A stretch of DNA of 64,000 nt from Loktanella sp. M215 (GCF_021735925.1 NZ_WMEA01000006.1:1-64000), one strand, 5' to 3'; positions 27,197 to 36,524 are shown, numbered from the stretch's first letter. Translations and numbers: made by a program. The notes: a model not told the origin generated them from the letters alone.

Positions 27197-28171
27197 ATGA
27201 GCAAACCGACATCACCTACCTACAAGACGACGAACTGGGCTGATTATAACGCGGCGCTGAAGCGCCGCGGATCACTGACGATCTGGTTCGATCCCGAGAT
27301 GAACTGGGATGCCGAACCTTCCGGCAAGAGGGGCAGATCGCGGAATTTCATTGGTAAGCCGGATCAGTAAACCGTCCGGGGGATGGTTTACCCGGCGAAC
27401 GCGATTCAGACTTGCCTGACTATGAAAGTGCTTTTCGGGATGGCGCTTCGCCAGACGACGGGCTTCGTCGAGAGCCTGCTGCGGCTGACGGGGCTGGACT
27501 GGGCCGTGCCTGACTTCAGCACCATCTGCCGCCGTCAAAGGACGCTTGCGGTGAACATTCCGTATCGTGGCGCGAAGGGCCCGCTGCACCTGCTTATTGA
27601 TAGCACCGGCATCAAGGTTGAAGGTGAAGGCGAATGGAACGCCCGCAAGCACGGCGGCCCCAAACGACGCGTCTGGCGCAAGATCCACATCGGCATTGAT
27701 GAACAAACGCTGGAAATCAGGGCAGTCGAGATCACGGGCAGCAACTCGGGCGACGCGCCGATGCTACCTCATCTCCTCAACCAGATCCCGCGCGATCAAG
27801 AGATTGGTAGCGTGACTGCCGATGGTGCCTACGACACGCGCAGATGCCACAACGCCATCGCTGACCGCGGTGGGGCCGCGGTCATCCCGCCACGCAGAAA
27901 TGCTCAGCCATGGAAGCCAACCACTGCCGGTGCCATCGCCAGGAACGATGCATTGCGCGCGTCAAGATATCTGGGTCGGGCCCTCTGGCGGAACTGGAGC
28001 GGCTACTACCGCCGGAGCCGCGCCGAAACAAAGATGCATTGTGTAAAGCTATTGGCCCAGCGCCTGATGGCGCGCGACTTCGACCGGCAAGTCGCCGAGG
28101 TTCAGGTGCGCGTTGCGATCCTGAACGGCTACACCGCCCTTGGCATCCCTGTCACGAAAGCCGTGGGATAA
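27197..28171 (+). pseudogene. IS5-family transposase interrupted by a short palindromic insertion with a stop
   Basis: DDE transposase. It starts MSKPTSPTYKTTNW at 27197 and runs through RGSLTIWFDPEMNWDAEPSGKRGR. A 48-base foreign stretch (27338-27385) with an in-frame TAA at 27368 follows, then the normal sequence resumes in the same frame at VYPANAIQTCLTMKVLFGMALRQTTGF and continues to ILNGYTALGIPVTKAVG. Catalytic regions are present: LLIDSTGIK, TADGAYDTRRCH, the IIPPR-like VIPPR, and RRSRAETKMHCVKLL. The family normally reads GKRGRQPVYSD here, so the only break is this insertion. Unless the stop is read through, the enzyme is dead. Confidence 0.83.
27338..27385. repeat. Short palindromic insertion in the IS5 transposase
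   Basis: A 48-base segment (net gain about 42) with a dyad GGTAAGCC (27353-27360) / GGTTTACC (27385-27392), one mismatch, and an inner CCGGA / TCCGG. Like the two in the IS3 transposase it is a small hairpin-forming insert, and all three contain GGTTYRCC. It includes an in-frame TAA. Confidence 0.55.
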
Positions 28172-28225
28172 ATCCGTCTGGGGAAAGGGGAAAACCGTTC
28201 GTCAGCTGATATGCGCAACAAAGCC

Positions 28226-28732
28226 GCGCAGATGCAGAACCGCGCCCTGGAACGTGCCGGCCTCGAGTCGCGGGTCGATCACCGCTCGCTGGAGGATCAG
28301 CGGGAAGCCGCCCTTGAACGCGGCGAGGAGCTGGTCGTCATGACGCTGGACCGCGATCCCGAGATCAAGCTGGGACCGGCGGCCAACGCCATGGAGCGCA
28401 AGGCACGGCGCGTGGCTGAGCACAATGGCACGGAGTACACCCCCGTCACCCAGCGCGGGGCGCAGGTGCACGGCGTCCGCCAGCAGCGCAGCCTCATGGC
28501 CGATTTGCTGGAGCGCATGGTGCAGGCCCGCGACATCTACACGGCGGCGCGTGAGGCCGACGCCAGCCGGTTGTTTGCGGCCACCGAGGCGGCGCGGGCA
28601 TTGTTCTCCGGGGCAGGGGCCAGGGACTTCGCTGCGAGCTTCAGCCGGGCGTACCAAGGGAAGGAGGCCGAGCGGCATCCGACAAAACTGCACGGTGGGT
28701 TCCTTCCCCCGTTCTGCGTAGCGTCCGATTGA
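28226..28732 (+). pseudogene. C-terminal fragment of a MobA/MobL-type relaxase
   Basis: About 168 codons with the helical C-terminal part of MobA/MobL plasmid relaxases: MQNRALERAGLESRVDHRSLEDQREAALERGE, then LDRDPEIKLGPAANAMERKA. The catalytic N-terminus with the tyrosine and histidine motifs is missing, cut off by the IS5 end at 28225. This shows that the replicon or an ancestor carried a mobilisation gene. Confidence 0.75.
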
Positions 28733-28922
28733 AACTGGATCTGCTCGGTTCCGGCACAGCTTCATTTAAATGTCATAACGCTCCCGACGGCACGAACCAG
28801 ACCGGCGTCAGACACTTGCGTGTCTCACCCTGATCCGCATCTTGCCTGATCAATCCGCACGCAAAAGCCAGTAGTCACATTGAGCATGGCATAGCGATGC
28901 CCGACGTCGACAGGTGCTGTCA

Positions 28923-30335
28923 TCACTCCCGGGCGTAGACATCCTCATAGCGGATGATGTCATCTTCGCCCAGATAACTCCCCGTCTGCACCTCGATCAG
29001 GACCATCGGCACCTTGCCGGGGTTTTCCATCCGGTGCACGGCGCCCAGCGGGATATAGACCGACTGGTTTTCACTGATCAGCTTCACGCTGTCGTCGACC
29101 GTCACCTTGGCCGTGCCCTGCACCACGATCCAGTGCTCTGACCGGTGATGGTGGGATTGCAGCGACAGCGCGGCCCCCGGATGCACGACGATCCGCTTCA
29201 CCTGAAACCGCTCGCCCACGACGAGGCTCTCGAACCAGCCCCAGGGGCGGTGGTCCTTGGGAAAGCTTTCCGCCTGCGGGGCCTTTTGCGATTTCAGCGC
29301 AGCGACGGCCTGCTTGACCTCCTGGGTGCGGCCCTTGTGCGATACCAGCACCGCATCGGGCATGGCGATGGCCACGATGTCATCCAGACCGATGCCCACG
29401 ATCGCCTGACCCGGCACCTCGGACCGCAGCAGGGTGTTGGTGCAGTCGATCGCCGTGGCGGGGCCGGACAGGGACACGCCGTTCTGCTCCGTCTCGCGCC
29501 AGACCGCGGCCCAGTCGCCCAGATCCGACCAGCGCCCGGTGTAGGGCACGACCGACAGGTTGTCCGCCTTTTCCATCACCGCGTAGTCGATGGAAATCGC
29601 CTGTGCGCGTTCCCACTGCGTCGCCGCCAGCCGGGTAAAGCCCAGATCCGATTTCGCGTGATCGAGCGCGCCCTGCACCGCCGCAACCATGTCGGGCGAG
29701 AAGGTTTCATATGCAGATTTGATGGATGCGACCGAAAACAGAAAGATTCCTGCGTTCCACAGATACCGCCCCTCGGCCAGCATCGCCGTGGCGGTCGCCG
29801 CATCGGGCTTTTCCACGAAGGCGCGCAACGGCTGCGGGGCCACGTCGCCGGTGGGGGCGGACGCCATCTCGAGGTAGCCATACCCGGTCTCCGGCCGGTC
29901 GGGGCTGATGCCGAAGGTGACCAGCTGCCCGGCCTGCGCCGCAGGCACGGCGGCGGCGACGGTGGCGTTGAACTGGTCCGCATCGGGGATCACGTGATCC
30001 GAGGGCGCGACCAGCATCAGCGCGTCGGGGTCCTGTGCATACAGATAGAGCGCCGCCGCCAGCACCGCGGGGGCGGTATCGCGGCCTGCGGGTTCGATCA
30101 GTACCGCACCGGGTATGATCCCCGCCTGATCCAGCTGCTCGGTCACGATGAAGCGGAAGGCATCCGCCGTGACGACGATGGGGGCGGCATAATCCGTCCC
30201 CGCCAGCCGCGCCGCACTGGCCTGAAACAGGCTCGTCTCGCCCATCAAGGCGGAAAACTGCTTGGGATAGCTTTTGCGCGACAGCGGCCAAAGCCGCGTG
30301 CCAGAACCACCGCACAGAAGAACCGGAACAATCAT
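28923..30335 (-). CDS. manC: Mannose-1-phosphate guanylyltransferase / mannose-6-phosphate isomerase
   Basis: A bifunctional type II enzyme of 470 residues that makes GDP-mannose. The N-terminal nucleotidyltransferase has VLLCGGSGTRLWPLSRKSYPKQF at 5-27, FVEKPD and the NAGIFLFSV region. The C-terminal isomerase cupin has RPWGWFESLVVGERFQVKRIVVHPGAALSLQSHHHRSEHWIVVQGTAKV. ATG 30335 starts exactly at MIVPVLLCGG; in-frame upstream sequence is non-homologous. It is the last gene of a gmd-fcl-manC operon and the only intact one. With ManB (53160) it can still supply GDP-mannose. Confidence 0.93.
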   Translation of the reverse strand: MIVPVLLCGGSGTRLWPLSRKSYPKQFSALMGETSLFQASAARLAGTDYAAPIVVTADAFRFIVTEQLDQAGIIPGAVLIEPAGRDTAPAVLAAALYLYAQDPDALMLVAPSDHVIPDADQFNATVAAAVPAAQAGQLVTFGISPDRPETGYGYLEMASAPTGDVAPQPLRAFVEKPDAATATAMLAEGRYLWNAGIFLFSVASIKSAYETFSPDMVAAVQGALDHAKSDLGFTRLAATQWERAQAISIDYAVMEKADNLSVVPYTGRWSDLGDWAAVWRETEQNGVSLSGPATAIDCTNTLLRSEVPGQAIVGIGLDDIVAIAMPDAVLVSHKGRTQEVKQAVAALKSQKAPQAESFPKDHRPWGWFESLVVGERFQVKRIVVHPGAALSLQSHHHRSEHWIVVQGTAKVTVDDSVKLISENQSVYIPLGAVHRMENPGKVPMVLIEVQTGSYLGEDDIIRYEDVYARE

Positions 30336-30478
30336 GTCAAATCTGCCTTTATGCCCGTTGGTGTGATCCCAAAGGGACCGTCCTGCCATCATGCTGAAAT
30401 TATGGTTCCTCTTAAGGGTTTCATCTGACCAGATAAACGCCCCGCGGCGCGTCCCGCATTCAATTCACACCGTGACGC

Positions 30479-31460
30479 CTATTTGGCGCGCACCGCCGCA
30501 CCGCTGTCCAGCTGCGCCAGATACCACGCATAGGTCTGGGCGACCCCGTCCGCCAGCGCGATGTCCGCCGTCCAGCCCATCCGGGCCAGACGGCTCACAT
30601 CCATCAGCTTGCGCGGGGCGCCGTCGGGCTTGGTGGGATCGGTCGTGATCTGTCCCGCAAACCCCGTGACCTGCGCGACCAGCTGCGCCAGCTCCAGGAT
30701 CGTCACGTCCTGCCCGGTGCCCACGTTGATGTGGGACAGCATCGGTTCGGTCTCGGCGGCGTAGGTCGCCCGGTCAAGCTCCATCACGAAAAGCGAGGCC
30801 GCTGCCATGTCATCGACGTGCAGGAACTCCCGCATCGGCGTGCCGGACCCCCAGATCACCACCTCAGCGTCACCGGCCCGTGCCGCGTTATGAAACCGCT
30901 GGATCATTGCGGGCATCACGTGGGAGTTTTCCGGGTGAAAGTTGTCACCCGGGCCATACAAATTCGTCGGCATGACCGAGCGGTAGTCGCGCCCGTACTG
31001 CCGGTTGTAGCTTTCGCACAGCTTGATGCCCGCAATCTTGGCGATCGCATAAGGCTCGTTGGTGGGTTCCAGCGTGCCGGTCAGCAGGGCGTCCTCGGCC
31101 ATCGGCTGGGGGGCTTCGCGCGGATAGATGCAGGATGATCCCAGCTGCAGCAAGCGCTGCACGCCCGCCGCATGGGCCTGATGGATCACGTTGCATTCCA
31201 TCATCAGGTTTTCGTAGATGAACTGCCCAGGGTATGTGTTGTTGGCGACGATCCCGCCGACCTTCGCCGCCGCAAGGATCACGACGTCGGGCTTTTCCGT
31301 CGCCATGAAGTCGCGCACCGCCACCTGATCGGTCAGGTCGAGGTCCGCACTGGTGCGGGTGATCAGGGTCAGATCCGCGCCCGCGTCCAGGCGTTGCGTC
31401 AGCTGGCGCAAGGATCGCGCCCCCCACCATGCCGCGATGGCCTGCGATATAGACGCGCAT
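30479..31460 (-). pseudogene. fcl: GDP-L-fucose synthase, frameshifted
   Basis: The N-terminus [17 protein letters not shown] starts at ATG 31460, and the rest ([27 protein letters not shown], then [24 protein letters not shown], the catalytic [10 protein letters not shown] and [13 protein letters not shown]) lies in another frame. One extra T in the coding strand at 31410-31411 (CCTTGCGCC where CCTGCGCC would keep frame) separates them. A TTG at 31411 could start the downstream frame but would omit the NADP-binding GxxGxxG. Everything after the shift is well conserved, so the break is recent or a sequence error. It follows gmd by 4 bases. Confidence 0.85.
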
Positions 31461-31464
31461 CGCC

Positions 31465-32574
31465 TTACCCTTCCAGGCTGACGGGCATTTCCAGCCCGTG
31501 CGCCTTCAGCAGGGCGTGGCGCTGTGCGGCCTTAAGGTCATTCGCCACCATCTCGGCACACATCTCCTGCGCCGTGATCTCAGGCACCCAGCCGAGGTTC
31601 GTCTTCGCCTTGGCCGGATTGCCCAGCAGGGTTTCCACCTCGGCGGGGCGGAAATAGCGCGGGTCGATGCGCATCACGACGTCGCCTACGGCAATATGGG
31701 GTGCAAGGTTGCCCTCGACCTTGGTCACCGTCGCGATCTCCTCGACACCGGTGCCGGTGAACGCCAGCGTCACACCCAGCTCGGCGGCGGACCAGATGAT
31801 GAACTCGCGCACGGAATACTGCACACCGGTGGCGATGACGTAATCCTCCGGGCTGTCCTGCTGCAGCATCATCCACTGCATCCGGACGTAGTCCTTGGCG
31901 TGGCCCCAGTCGCGCAGGCTGTCGATGTTGCCCATATAAAGGCAGTCCTCCAGCCCCATCGCGATATTGGCCAGACCCCGGGTGATCTTGCGGGTGACAA
32001 ACGTCTCGCCACGCCGCGGGCTCTCGTGGTTGAACAGGATCCCGTTGCAGGCATAGATCCCGTAGGCCTCGCGGTAGTTCACCGCGATCCAGTAGGCATA
32101 CATCTTGGCCACGGCGTAGGGCGAACGCGGGTGGAAGGGCGTGGTCTCGGTCTGGGGCGTCTCCTGCACCAGACCGTAAAGCTCGGAGGTCGAGGCCTGA
32201 TAGAACCGTGTCTTCTTCTCCAGCCCCAGAAAGCGGATCGCCTCCAGCAGGCGCAGGGTGCCCATAGCGTCGACGTCGGCAGTGTATTCCGGCGCCTCGA
32301 AGCTGACGGCCACATGGGATTGCGCCCCGAGGTTATAGACCTCGTCGGGCCGCACCTCACTGATGATCCGCGTCAGGTTGGAACTGTCGGTCAGGTCGCC
32401 GTAGTGAAGCTGGAACCGCTGGTTGTCGGTATGGGGGTCTTCATAGATATGATCCACGCGCGCGGTGTTCAGCGATGACGCCCGACGCTTGATCCCGTGC
32501 ACCACGTGCAGCAGTTCCGCCAGATAGGATCCGTCCTACCCGGTGACACCGGTGATGAGTGCGCGTTTCGTCAT
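31465..32574 (-). pseudogene. gmd: GDP-mannose 4,6-dehydratase with amber codon in the NADP motif
   Basis: The reading frame starts at ATG 32574 (MTKRALITGVTG), then has TAG as codon 13 (32536-32538), then DGSYLAELL. The family sequence is GVTGQDGSYLAE, so a CAG codon has become TAG inside the dinucleotide-binding motif. The join [13 protein letters not shown] is also about four residues shorter than usual. The rest is intact: QASTSELYG, the catalytic [38 protein letters not shown] and [21 protein letters not shown] at 32505 would make a protein lacking the Rossmann strand. It heads the operon; with fcl broken too, plasmid-borne GDP-fucose synthesis is lost. Confidence 0.87.
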
Positions 32575-32764
32575 CTGAAATCCAACCCCGTCCTGTTCAG
32601 CGCCCTGTCTGTGACAAGGATGTGATTCTCACAACCTCCTGACACGCGGGCGAAGACGAATTGCGTTGCGCTACCATGCGCCGCAGCGCGCGGCCATGTT
32701 GGACTCCATTCACCCTGTCCGGCTCACAACCTCTGCATCCCACCGGTTTGCAGGAGCGCGCGCC

Positions 32765-33532
32765 ATGACCACCTTTTCCCCCCGTCTCGACCTGCCCTTC
32801 ATCGAGGCTGCACAGGCCCAGAAGCATGTCACCCACAATGCCGCCCTCGAACGGCTGGACGTGATCGTGCAGCTCTGCGTGCAGCAGTTCAACGCCAAAA
32901 CCCCGCCCGCCAGCCCTGTGAACGGCCAGTCCTGGGCGCTGGGGACCACGCCGACAGGCGTCTGGGCCGGACGTGCGGGTCAGATCGCGACCTTCGCCGG
33001 CGACGGCTGGCTCTGTGTCATCCCCGGCCCCGGCTGGCGCGCCTGGGGACTGGCGGAATCCGCCCTGCGGATCTGGACCGGCACCGCCTGGGCAGGCGCG
33101 GGGCTGGGGGCGGGTGATCTCAACAACCTGCCCGGCGTGGGCATCAACGCCACCTCCGACAGCACCAACCGGCTGTCGGTGGCGGCGGAGGCGACGCTCT
33201 TCAACCACGCAGGCCGCGGGCACCAGATCAAGATCAACAAGTCAGCCGCCGGTGACACCGCCAGCCTGCTCTACCAGACCAACTACGGCGGCCGGGCCGA
33301 GATGGGGCTGGCGGGCAACGACGACTTCGCCCTCAAGGTCAGCGCCGACGGCGGCACCTGGAACGCGGCGCTGACGGCGCAGGCGGCGACGGGCGGCGTC
33401 ACGCTGCACCATTTGGCCACGCTGGTCCCCGGGACGGCGCCCGCGGCTCCTGCGCGCGGCACGGTCTACTATGACGATGCGGGCGAGGTACTGCGCTGCT
33501 TTGACGGCGCGGTGTGGCGCGACCTGTTCTGA
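32765..33532 (+). CDS. DUF2793 domain-containing protein
   Basis: A 255-residue protein. The N-terminal 130 residues match the DUF2793 pattern of phage tail and gene-transfer-agent-like proteins: LDLPFIEAAQAQKHVTHNAALERLDVIVQL, VNGQSWALG, GWLCVIPGPGWRAWG. The C-terminal half is repetitive and beta-rich (SAAGDTASLLYQTNYGGRAEMGLAGNDDFALKVSADGGTWNAAL), ending VYYDDAGEVLRCFDGAVWRDLF. Start ATG 32765, with AGGAG 9 bases upstream. No phage genes flank it. In this order such proteins occur singly in accessory regions; the role is unknown, possibly surface or polysaccharide binding. Confidence 0.8.
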   Translation: MTTFSPRLDLPFIEAAQAQKHVTHNAALERLDVIVQLCVQQFNAKTPPASPVNGQSWALGTTPTGVWAGRAGQIATFAGDGWLCVIPGPGWRAWGLAESALRIWTGTAWAGAGLGAGDLNNLPGVGINATSDSTNRLSVAAEATLFNHAGRGHQIKINKSAAGDTASLLYQTNYGGRAEMGLAGNDDFALKVSADGGTWNAALTAQAATGGVTLHHLATLVPGTAPAAPARGTVYYDDAGEVLRCFDGAVWRDLF

Positions 33533-33543
33533 GCGGTCTGCGA

Positions 33544-33600
33544 GGGGGAGGGGTCAGAGGGGGCTCTGCCCCCGGCTGCGCCTCCCCCGAAGTATTTTCG
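33544..33600. terminator. Nested bidirectional terminator between DUF2793 and repA
   Basis: Outer arms GGGGGAGG (33544-33551) and CCTCCCCC (33581-33588) enclose an inner hairpin GGGGGC-TCT-GCCCCC (33559-33573), followed by AAGTATTTTCG. It lies between two convergent genes. The CTCCCCCGAAGTATTTT ending is a common gene-end sequence in Rhodobacterales. Confidence 0.75.
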
Positions 33601-33616
33601 ACCAGAAGAAGGCGGA

Positions 33617-34609
33617 TCAGCGCGTCACGCGGCCCTTGAGCCAGCCAAGGAAAGCGGCGTCGGCACTGCGCAGCACGGGGCGGCCCGAGGCAGCCCAGAA
33701 GCCGCGCCATTCGGCCTCGAGCGCGTGGACGTCGAAGCCGGGGGCCAGGCGGCGGGCGGCCTCCAGCGTGTCCGCGCTCAGCGGGCGCAGGCCGGCCTGA
33801 TCGGCGGAGAGGCCCTTGCGGGTGATGCAGATGATGTCGCCGGATTCCTCTTCCAGCGCGTAATCGGGCAAGCCGTTGGTCTCGATCATCCGGCGGAGTG
33901 CCGCGCGGAAGACGCGCAGGGGCGCGTCGGAGCCTGCCTTTTCGTGCAGGGTCGCGACACTCGCGCGCCAGATCCGCTGCTGGCCGCAGTGCTTGCGGGC
34001 GATCTCGTAGATCCGGCGTTCCAGCGGTTTGCGCAAGGAGAAGTAGTCCCGTGACAGCGTCAGCACGGATTTCGACTGCACCGCCCGGAACAGCCATTCC
34101 GACAGCGTCACGGTCACGCTGACCATGCGGCCGCCGCGGGACTTGCGCACGATCTCCCAGGCCTCGATCAGGCCGAAACCGGATGTCGTCTCTTGGTCGC
34201 CGGTGACGATGTTGGTGGTGATCCGGGTGCCTGCCAGCCGCTCGAACGCCTCGCACAGGCGCACGTAGCTGTCGCCGCCCGTGTCGCGCTGCGTGGCGAT
34301 CAGCAGATCATGAGCGGTCAGCGTCAGCTTGCGCGCAATGGCGCGGCCTGCGTTCACCGCCGCCATCAGCTGGCTGATGCAATAGATCAGGATGTCCTTG
34401 TCATGGATCGTGGCGCGGCCCCGGACGCTTGGCGTCACGGTAATCGTCGTGTCGCCGCGGGCGTAATGGCGGATCAGACGGTCTGGCCGGGTCGAGAGCG
34501 AGAACATCGGATGCTCCATCCCGCCCATGTCGGTCTTGGGGGAGGCGTCGAAGATATCGCAGACGAAGAAGTCCGCGGGTCCCCCCTGCGCCGATGCCGC
34601 TGCTGTCAT
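33617..34609 (-). CDS. repA: RepA-type replication initiator
   Basis: Plasmid replication initiator of the RPA family (PF10134), about 330 residues. Landmarks: FFVCDIFDASPKTDMGGMEHPMFSLSTRPD, IYCISQLMAAVNAGR, LLIATQRDTGGDSYVRLCEAFERLAGTRI, then LSRDYFSLRKPLERRIYEIARKHCG and IICITRKGL. It should bind the iterons that lie just upstream (34749-34809). ATG 34609 is used; in-frame starts up to 34681 are possible but add a basic, unconserved leader. It is divergent from parA. This class (RepA-type, not RepABC or DnaA-like) is frequent on polysaccharide plasmids of roseobacters. Confidence 0.88.
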   Translation of the reverse strand: MTAAASAQGGPADFFVCDIFDASPKTDMGGMEHPMFSLSTRPDRLIRHYARGDTTITVTPSVRGRATIHDKDILIYCISQLMAAVNAGRAIARKLTLTAHDLLIATQRDTGGDSYVRLCEAFERLAGTRITTNIVTGDQETTSGFGLIEAWEIVRKSRGGRMVSVTVTLSEWLFRAVQSKSVLTLSRDYFSLRKPLERRIYEIARKHCGQQRIWRASVATLHEKAGSDAPLRVFRAALRRMIETNGLPDYALEEESGDIICITRKGLSADQAGLRPLSADTLEAARRLAPGFDVHALEAEWRGFWAASGRPVLRSADAAFLGWLKGRVTR

Positions 34610-34717
34610 GCCCGTGCCTGTCTGTCTGGCGCCCCGGTTATTATGGGGCTTTGCTGCTCTGCCGGACATTGCCGGAATCACCCGAAGTGTCTTCGTGGTT
34701 TCAGTGACACCCTAGAG

Positions 34718-34809
34718 TTATCCACAGCCGTCTGTAAACCGCGCCGATCGGGGTATCGGAGTCGCCGCCTCGGGGTATCAGAGTCGCCCTTTCGGGGTAT
34801 CGGAGTCGC
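34718..34809. other. Replication origin: DnaA box plus three 22-bp iterons
   Basis: TTATCCACA at 34718-34726 is a consensus DnaA box. Three direct repeats CGGGGTATCRGAGTCGC begin at 34749, 34771 and 34793, an exact 22-base period or two helical turns, with one A/G difference. A+T-richer sequence with an 8-base T run (34903-34916 region) follows toward parA. The position between repA and parA fits oriV. Confidence 0.88.
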
Positions 34810-34976
34810 AGCGGTGTTTCAGATGCGCCTTTCCTTGCGCAAATTCAGGGCTTTGCAGAAAAGGCAGGACACCGTAACTATCACCTAACGGATTTTAACA
34901 CCGCTTTTTTTTGGCAGCCCCCTGATGACGGGTCGGGCGATAGTGAAAACCCCCTGATTTGCTCAGAAAAAATAGG

Positions 34977-35041
34977 TTATGTGCAACCTTTTCTTCCATG
35001 TGCGACGTTTTGTGGTATCTTGTTCAAAAGGCCGCACATAA
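34977..35041. promoter_or_regulatory. Dyads upstream of parA, likely partition operator
   Basis: TTATGTGC (34977-34984) and GCACATAA (35034-35041) are perfect inverted 8-mers, and CATGTGCG (34997-35004) is a third related copy between them. They end 13 bases before the parA start. The likely role is autoregulation by ParA, or a ParB site. Confidence 0.6.
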
Positions 35042-35054
35042 GGGCAGATAGGCG

Positions 35055-36464
35055 ATGAGCAGCAGTACCCCCCTCCCCCCGTATTTCCGGATCAACCCCG
35101 ATCAGGCCATGGCCGATCTGGACGATCCCGTGACCACCGCAGGCTTTGCCGCCATCGCCGGATCCGCCCGCGACGGGCGCGACGATTTGGCGGGGCGCGG
35201 TCTGGCCGAGGACGGCAAGCGGCACCTGCGCCTGTTTTCGACGTGGGAGATCACGCGCTATCTGATCCCCGTGGCCCAGGCCCATTTCCGCCGCGTGCTG
35301 AAGCAGCATCCCGACTGGCCGCAGGGCCGGTCCGAGACGGAGGCCGGCGCCAAGTGGTTCACCCTCGACGAGGTGCTGACCTTGCGGGCGCATTTCGGCA
35401 AGGAGGGATCGAAGGCGAAGGAGTACCAGCCCTACCGCCCCAAGGGCCTGCCGGCCAAGATGGTCGCCGTTGCGAACTTCAAGGGCGGCGTCGGCAAGAC
35501 CTCGACGGCGGCGCACCTCGCCATGTCGGCGGCCCTCGACGGCTACCGGGTGCTGGTGATCGACCTCGACAGTCAGGCGAGCATGACTTCCGTCTTCGGT
35601 GGCACCGTGGCCGACGAATGGCAGACGGTCTTCCCACTACTAGCGCGTCACTATGCGAAACATCTGCAAAGCGACAACCAGCGGCGGATGGATCGCGGCG
35701 ACAGCCCGATCCCCCTCGACGACACCCTGACAGAAGCCCTGGGGATGACCGCGCAGTCCCTCGTCCAGAAAACCCACTGGCCCAACATCGACCTGATCGG
35801 CGCCCAGCTGAATTTGTATTGGGCCGAATTTCAGGTCCCCGTCTGGCGGATGCAGGGCCGCGGCTGGAAGCTCTGGGATGCGCTGACCGACACGCTGGAG
35901 GCGGACGGGATCCTCGACGCCTATGACGTGGTCTTCATCGACACCCCACCCGCGCTGGGGTACCTCACGATCAACGGGCTGGCCGCCGCCGACATCCTGC
36001 TGGTGCCGGTGGGGGCAAGCTTTCTGGAGTTCGACTCCACGGGCCGGTTCTTCGACATGCTTCACACCACCTTCCAGTCCATCGAGGATGGCGAGAACCT
36101 CGCCGCCCGTGCCTTGGGTCGGCCAGAGATGGCGTTCCAGTGGGACGCGGTCCGTGCGGTCGTCACGCGCTATGACGGCAACCAGCAGGCGGAACTCGCG
36201 GGGCTGATGCAGGCCTACCTCGGCAAGACGCTCTCACCGCACCGGCAGGATTTCACGGCGCTGATCGGTCAGGCCGGTGAACAGGTGCAGGGCATCTACG
36301 AGGCGGACTACCGCGATTTCAACCGCGAGACCTATGCCCGCGGCCGCGAGACGTTCGATGCCACCTACGCCGCCTTCAAGACTCTGCTGCTGGGCGCCTG
36401 GCGCAAGGATGAAATCGCGCTGCGGGACGCTGAAAAAGCGGCGGCCGGGACGGCGGCGGAGTGA
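35055..36464 (+). CDS. parA: ParA-type partition ATPase with N-terminal DNA-binding region
   Basis: A 469-residue type Ia ParA. Residues 1-130 carry a predicted DNA-binding region (STWEITRYLIPVAQAHFRRVL and WFTLDEVLTLRAHFG). The deviant Walker A FKGGVGKTSTAAHLA is at 142-156, Walker A' is VLVIDLDSQASMTSVFG, and Walker B is DVVFIDTPPALGYLTINGL. It drives plasmid segregation and represses its own promoter in related systems. ATG 35055. It is followed by a 58-bp repeat and parB. Full length for the family. Confidence 0.92.
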   Translation: MSSSTPLPPYFRINPDQAMADLDDPVTTAGFAAIAGSARDGRDDLAGRGLAEDGKRHLRLFSTWEITRYLIPVAQAHFRRVLKQHPDWPQGRSETEAGAKWFTLDEVLTLRAHFGKEGSKAKEYQPYRPKGLPAKMVAVANFKGGVGKTSTAAHLAMSAALDGYRVLVIDLDSQASMTSVFGGTVADEWQTVFPLLARHYAKHLQSDNQRRMDRGDSPIPLDDTLTEALGMTAQSLVQKTHWPNIDLIGAQLNLYWAEFQVPVWRMQGRGWKLWDALTDTLEADGILDAYDVVFIDTPPALGYLTINGLAAADILLVPVGASFLEFDSTGRFFDMLHTTFQSIEDGENLAARALGRPEMAFQWDAVRAVVTRYDGNQQAELAGLMQAYLGKTLSPHRQDFTALIGQAGEQVQGIYEADYRDFNRETYARGRETFDATYAAFKTLLLGAWRKDEIALRDAEKAAAGTAAE

Positions 36465-36466
36465 TG

Positions 36467-36524
36467 GCTATTTTACATAATATGTATCGCATGCGAAACA
36501 TTTGGGTTTTGAAATGTATTTTTG
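36467..36524. repeat. 58-bp centromere-like repeat, copy 1 (before parB)
   Basis: It directly follows the parA stop. It contains ACATA-A-TATGT and the perfect 10-base palindrome TCGCATGCGA, flanked by A+T-rich sequence. Copy 2 at 37753-37810 matches at 56 of 58 positions. Likely a ParB-binding (parS) site. Confidence 0.8.

Larger units (their letters stand above)
27134..28225 (+). mobile_element. IS5-family (IS903-type) element
   Basis: Imperfect terminal inverted repeats: GGCTCTGTTGCACA at 27134 and the complement of TGCGCAACAAAGCC ending at 28225. It is inserted into the relaxase gene, whose tail starts immediately after. No 9-bp duplication is seen, so the left flank has been rearranged. 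Confidence 0.8.
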
